Origin: Paenibacillus sp. FSL H7-0737
GTDB taxonomy: Bacteria; Bacillota; Bacilli; Paenibacillales; Paenibacillaceae
Assembly: GCF_000758545.1 (NCBI RefSeq)
Contig: NZ_CP009279.1
Coordinates: 1,054,001-1,118,000, forward strand
Direction: 5' to 3'
Length of the DNA stretch: 64,000 bases
In this document: positions 61,106 through 64,000 of the stretch, in pieces
Position numbering within the stretch: position 1 is the stretch's first letter
How the letters are laid out: every line of letters begins with the position of its first letter
Notes under the pieces: generated by a model
What the model saw: the letters and a program-made list of their open reading frames with translations, nothing else
Database searches by the model: none
Told to the model about the DNA's origin: nothing
Position numbers and translations under genes: made by a program

Positions 61106-62515
61106 ATGACACTTATTGAAAAAAGAGAACACCGGCAATATCCGGAAATTACCCGCCTAGAAACGTCGAGAGCTGCTTATGAGCGTGATTATTCACGCTT
61201 GATTCATTCGCCTACTTTTCGTAGGCTGCAAGGCAAATCTCAAGTGTTCGGGGCTGGCACGGGTGATTATTACCGGACGCGTCTAACTCATTCGCTTGAA
61301 GTCGCTCAGATTGCTCGTGAGGCAGCGAAAAGTCTGCTTAGATCTTATCCAGAGGTGGAGACAAGTAAAGCTGAGAACCCAGGACTTGTAATAGATCCAG
61401 AGGTTGTGGAATGCGCGGCCATTGCTCATGATTTTGGTCATCCTCCTTTCGGGCATAAAGGGGAAGAGGTACTGGATAACATTCTGGACCAGCTTATTGA
61501 AAAGAAGACGAATGAGGCTGCCCTGCAATCAGGAGTAACGGGAGCAGATAGGCTGCTCATTCATGAGCAGATGAAGCAGCGCTATGAGCATTTTGAAGGC
61601 AATGCCCATAATTATCGGCTGATTATGTTTCTGGAGAAGCGGGAGAACATTGATGGATTAAATCTGTCGGATGCAGTGCTTCTCGGAATTAATAAATATC
61701 CGTTTCCTGGCACCTCACTGAAGAAGGGGATGTACCTTCACGAATGGGCATATATTTCGGAGATTCGCAAAGAGTGGGGAATTCCAGCAGGTAAGAAAAC
61801 GTTGGAAGCTCAGCTGATGGACCTTTGCGACGATATCGCTTATTCTGCACATGATTTGGAGGATGGAATTAAGGCTGGAAAGATTGAAGTGCATGAACAC
61901 TTTATGCATGATTCCTATATTCAGCGGCTGATCGTAGAGAAAATTTCAACGTTAGAGGATTTCTTCTGGAAGGGCTGGGAGGAGGAAGGTATCCGCGCTA
62001 AGGTCGAAGAGGTGCTTAGTTCATTTCTTCGAGTATGGATGGAAAAGATGCCAACCTGCGAGAATGACTATTCCAGAACTCGGCGTGAAGTTAAGGCTTA
62101 TTGGGTTAGCACCTTTGTCGCAAGTCTTGGGGTGATTCCTGATGGAGACTGGAAGAAGGTCACCTTTATAAAGGAAGGAAAAGAAGATGAGGATATGCTA
62201 CGGACCGTAAGTGTGCTGAAAAGCTTCGCTTGGGTCACGATGATTCGTGATTTACGAGTACAGCGGCTTCAGAAACGTAGTGAATGGATTCTGCGCCGTC
62301 TATGGGGAGCTTTTCTTGATCCGCAGACATCCAAAGCCATTATTCCATCGGACTGGCTGCAACGCTTTGAGAAGGATCAGAAACAAGCGAATCCTATTTG
62401 GACGTGGGAACATATGGTGATTGATTATATCGCAGGGATGACGGATGCCTTTGCTGAGAAGATATACAATGAGCTATACGGGTTGAAAGTCGGATCGATT
62501 TATGACTTGGATTAG
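61106..62515 (+). CDS. Deoxyguanosinetriphosphate triphosphohydrolase-like protein
   Basis: HD-domain hydrolase cleaving dNTPs to nucleoside and triphosphate. The 469-aa protein has RRLQGKSQVFGAG, TRLTHSLEVAQIAREA (His of HD), and HDFGHPPFGHKGEEVL; a later CDDIAYSAHDLEDGIKAG completes the site. ATG at 61106 has GGGGTGGG upstream. Dgt-type enzymes control dNTP pools and can restrict phage, but nothing here points to defence. Terminator at 62536. Confidence 0.9.
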   Translation: MTLIEKREHRQYPEITRLETSRAAYERDYSRLIHSPTFRRLQGKSQVFGAGTGDYYRTRLTHSLEVAQIAREAAKSLLRSYPEVETSKAENPGLVIDPEVVECAAIAHDFGHPPFGHKGEEVLDNILDQLIEKKTNEAALQSGVTGADRLLIHEQMKQRYEHFEGNAHNYRLIMFLEKRENIDGLNLSDAVLLGINKYPFPGTSLKKGMYLHEWAYISEIRKEWGIPAGKKTLEAQLMDLCDDIAYSAHDLEDGIKAGKIEVHEHFMHDSYIQRLIVEKISTLEDFFWKGWEEEGIRAKVEEVLSSFLRVWMEKMPTCENDYSRTRREVKAYWVSTFVASLGVIPDGDWKKVTFIKEGKEDEDMLRTVSVLKSFAWVTMIRDLRVQRLQKRSEWILRRLWGAFLDPQTSKAIIPSDWLQRFEKDQKQANPIWTWEHMVIDYIAGMTDAFAEKIYNELYGLKVGSIYDLD

Positions 62516-62535
62516 ATAAAAGAGAAGATTAAGTT

Positions 62536-62575
62536 AAGGCCAGCCTCCAATCCATTGGAGACTGGCCTTTTGTTT
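62536..62575 (+). terminator. Intrinsic terminator after the dGTPase gene
   Basis: AAGGCCAG-CCTCCAA (62536-62550) pairs with TTGGAG-CTGGCCTT (62555-62569) with one mismatch, followed by TTGTTTGTTTT. Confidence 0.8.
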
Positions 62576-62704
62576 GTTTTTTATAGAACGGGGAATATTT
62601 TGTTAGTGTTTTGTTATTATTAATCTGACTATATTTATGCTTGTTAACCCTAATATTCAGTGTTTTTTATAACAAAATAGCTATTTATAAAAATAAGTTA
62701 TTGT

Positions 62705-62732
62705 TTGTTTGCTACTTTGGTGCTAATATAAT
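62705..62732 (+). promoter_or_regulatory. Sigma-A promoter of the SLH gene
   Basis: TTGTTT (62705-62710), 16-nt spacer, perfect TATAAT (62727-62732), about 100 nt before the start. Confidence 0.5.
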
Positions 62733-62833
62733 AACTAAATTGTTATTGGTAATAAATGGGGAGGTTGATAAAGGAGTCGAATCTTCTGCTTGAGTAATAA
62801 TGAAAACCTTTACAAAACGGGAGGGTAAAACGA

Positions 62834-64000
62834 ATGAAGAGGTTCAAAAAAAGCTTTGCTCTATTTCTTACAGCAGTAATGCTCGTTACAATGGCTGTGC
62901 CTGCGCTAGCTAACGGAAAAACAAATGAAAACCTCAAGGCGCACTGGGCTGGAGAAAGTGTAGAGAAATGGCAGGGTAATGGTGTTATTCAAGGTTATCC
63001 GGACGGCTCTTTTAAGCCGGATCATAAAGTAACGCGTGCTGAGCTTGTAAGTATTATTAATAAGCTATTTGGATTTAGTACTCTTTCGGAAATGTCATTC
63101 TCGGATGTACCTGCTAAAGCTTGGTATGCAAGCGCTTTATCTATAGCGAAGCAAGCTGGCTATTACAAAGGTTTTCCTGATAATAAAGCGAAAGCGGATA
63201 CTGAAGTAACTCGTCAAGATGCTGCAACATTAATTGCTTCTGTTTTTTCATTGGAGCCAGGCACTAAAGCGAGTGCCTTTACAGACCAAGCATCCATCAG
63301 CGCTTACGCTAAAGAGGCTACCCTAGCATTGAGTGGAGTTCTATCCGGATATCCAGATGGTACATTTCGTCCGAACGACCCAATTACAAGGGCGGAGGTA
63401 GTCACTATCGTTGACAGATTGATTAGCGGCTACTACAACACAGCCGGTACATTCACTGGGGGAGATATCCATGGGAATATTGTCATTAACCAAAGTGGGG
63501 TTGAACTAAAGAATGTAGCTGCATCAGGCAACCTTTATTTTACCTCCGGTATTGGTGATGGTGAGGGTGTCTTGGAGAATGCAACAGTAAAAGGTAATGT
63601 ACTTATATCTGGTGGTGGCGAGCATTCGATTCATTTAAAAAATTCTAAATTCGCTGTTGTAAAAGTGAATCGTCCTGAAGGAAAAGTTCGGGTCGTTATA
63701 GAGGATCGTACGGTCATCACTCAACTGACTATTGATAGTGCTTCTATTATAGAAGTAGGCTCAGGTTCTACAATCGATCAGCTTGTGATTGGTAACGGTG
63801 CAACGGGAACGTTGATTACAACAAAGGGTACCATTAGCAAGCTTGTAGTAAGTGCTTCCTCTGTAGTCTTAAATGGAGTGACTATAGTAGAAGGAACATA
63901 CACTGTGAAGGATGGAGTTCTTGTAGGACAGGGAACAAGTGCACCGGCGCCTGGGGGCTCAGGTGGTACTAGTGTAGAGCCTACAGCAACGCCAGTACCG
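62834..64000 (+). CDS. S-layer-homology-domain surface protein (3' end missing)
   Basis: The open frame continues past the right edge (389 codons seen). Signal peptide to ~26 (ALFLTAVMLVTMAVPALA); three SLH domains at ~36-80, 92-140 and 150-195, seen from NGVIQGYPDGSFKPDHKVTR, GYYKGFPDNKAKADTEVTRQ and GVLSGYPDGTFRPNDPITR, which bind pyruvylated secondary wall polymers; then a beta-helix-like region of short repeats (ENATVKGNVLISGGG, VITQLTIDS), and a Pro/Ser/Thr-rich linker at the window end. RBS GGGAGGG precedes the ATG. The anchored domain is beyond the window. Confidence 0.9.
   Translation, partial: MKRFKKSFALFLTAVMLVTMAVPALANGKTNENLKAHWAGESVEKWQGNGVIQGYPDGSFKPDHKVTRAELVSIINKLFGFSTLSEMSFSDVPAKAWYASALSIAKQAGYYKGFPDNKAKADTEVTRQDAATLIASVFSLEPGTKASAFTDQASISAYAKEATLALSGVLSGYPDGTFRPNDPITRAEVVTIVDRLISGYYNTAGTFTGGDIHGNIVINQSGVELKNVAASGNLYFTSGIGDGEGVLENATVKGNVLISGGGEHSIHLKNSKFAVVKVNRPEGKVRVVIEDRTVITQLTIDSASIIEVGSGSTIDQLVIGNGATGTLITTKGTISKLVVSASSVVLNGVTIVEGTYTVKDGVLVGQGTSAPAPGGSGGTSVEPTATPVP

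Larger units (their letters stand above)
62516..62833. other. Intergenic region with terminator and promoter before the SLH gene
   Basis: AT-rich; a terminator at 62536-62575 and a promoter at 62705-62732. A 13-codon frame (ATG 62756) precedes the SLH gene but lacks a ribosome binding site. Confidence 0.65.

Noticed and set aside
62756..62797. 13-codon leader peptide before the SLH gene
   Set aside because: No ribosome binding site and no hairpin/terminator arrangement that would indicate attenuation.
1..64000. tRNA, rRNA, transposase or prophage genes
   Set aside because: None recognised in either strand; the repeats found are non-coding and not IS elements that I can identify.

Overview
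The window looks like chromosome of a mesophilic Gram-positive of the genus Paenibacillus. This is inferred from strong AGGAGG-type ribosome binding sites with ATG/GTG/TTG starts, sigma-A-like promoters, many U-tract terminators, an S-layer-homology protein, a Dps protein, a Mn-dependent pyrophosphatase, leucine dehydrogenase, 7TM-type sensor kinases and a large Wzx/Wzy exopolysaccharide locus ending in GH26 mannanases. No tRNA, rRNA, CRISPR array, phage or insertion-sequence transposase was seen.

Layout. 0-4.6 kb: the 3' part of an ABC-2 permease with a DUF6449-like tail, a self-contained 45-codon peptide unit, and an RNA-repair-type pair (RlaP-like nucleotidyltransferase and KptA) around a decayed ORF, then a Mug-type DNA glycosylase. 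4.6-13.5 kb: housekeeping and stress genes, each mostly with its own terminator (TagO-like transferase, HAD nucleotidase, ring-cleaving dioxygenase, AAC(3)-like acetyltransferase, PpaC, leucine dehydrogenase, lipoprotein cyclophilin, MFS exporter, acidic protein). 13.7-19 kb: two tandem paralogous membrane histidine kinases, convergent with a two-gene operon: a class I isoprenoid-synthase-like enzyme and a 79-aa NHLP-leader peptide ending in Trp. This resembles the ComQ/ComX logic of prenylated peptide pheromones, but with a different precursor family, and is the best candidate for an undescribed system. 19-24.8 kb: GH20 hexosaminidase with a divergent AraC regulator, then a HisKA_3 kinase and NarL-type regulator.

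25-48.2 kb: a long exopolysaccharide locus: Wzz-like and CpsD-like proteins, GalU, priming sugar transferase, two GT2, one WecG/TagA, three GT4, two Wzy-like polymerases, one Wzx flippase, UDP-glucose dehydrogenase, GDP-mannose pyrophosphorylase, then three secreted glycosidases. The first GH26 gene follows a clear c-di-GMP-I (GEMM) riboswitch; its duplicate keeps only a relic of the aptamer 3' end. Between ugd and manC lies a pair of roughly 115-bp inverted structured repeats with compensatory base changes, flanking a hexanucleotide satellite. Together the genes suggest synthesis of a mannose- and probably glucuronate-containing polymer whose trimming or release is coupled to c-di-GMP.

48.6-64 kb: GC-rich GNAT gene, CPA-type cation/proton antiporter, Dps, AIM24 protein, M50B-like membrane protease, WYL regulator, modAB without modC plus an HTH/PBP-like regulator, a class F sortase operon with a Lys/His/Met-rich MPKTG peptide and a polysaccharide deacetylase, a dGTPase, and the 5' part of an SLH-domain surface protein running off the window.

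All functional calls are from reading sequence and recalling families; no database search was run.
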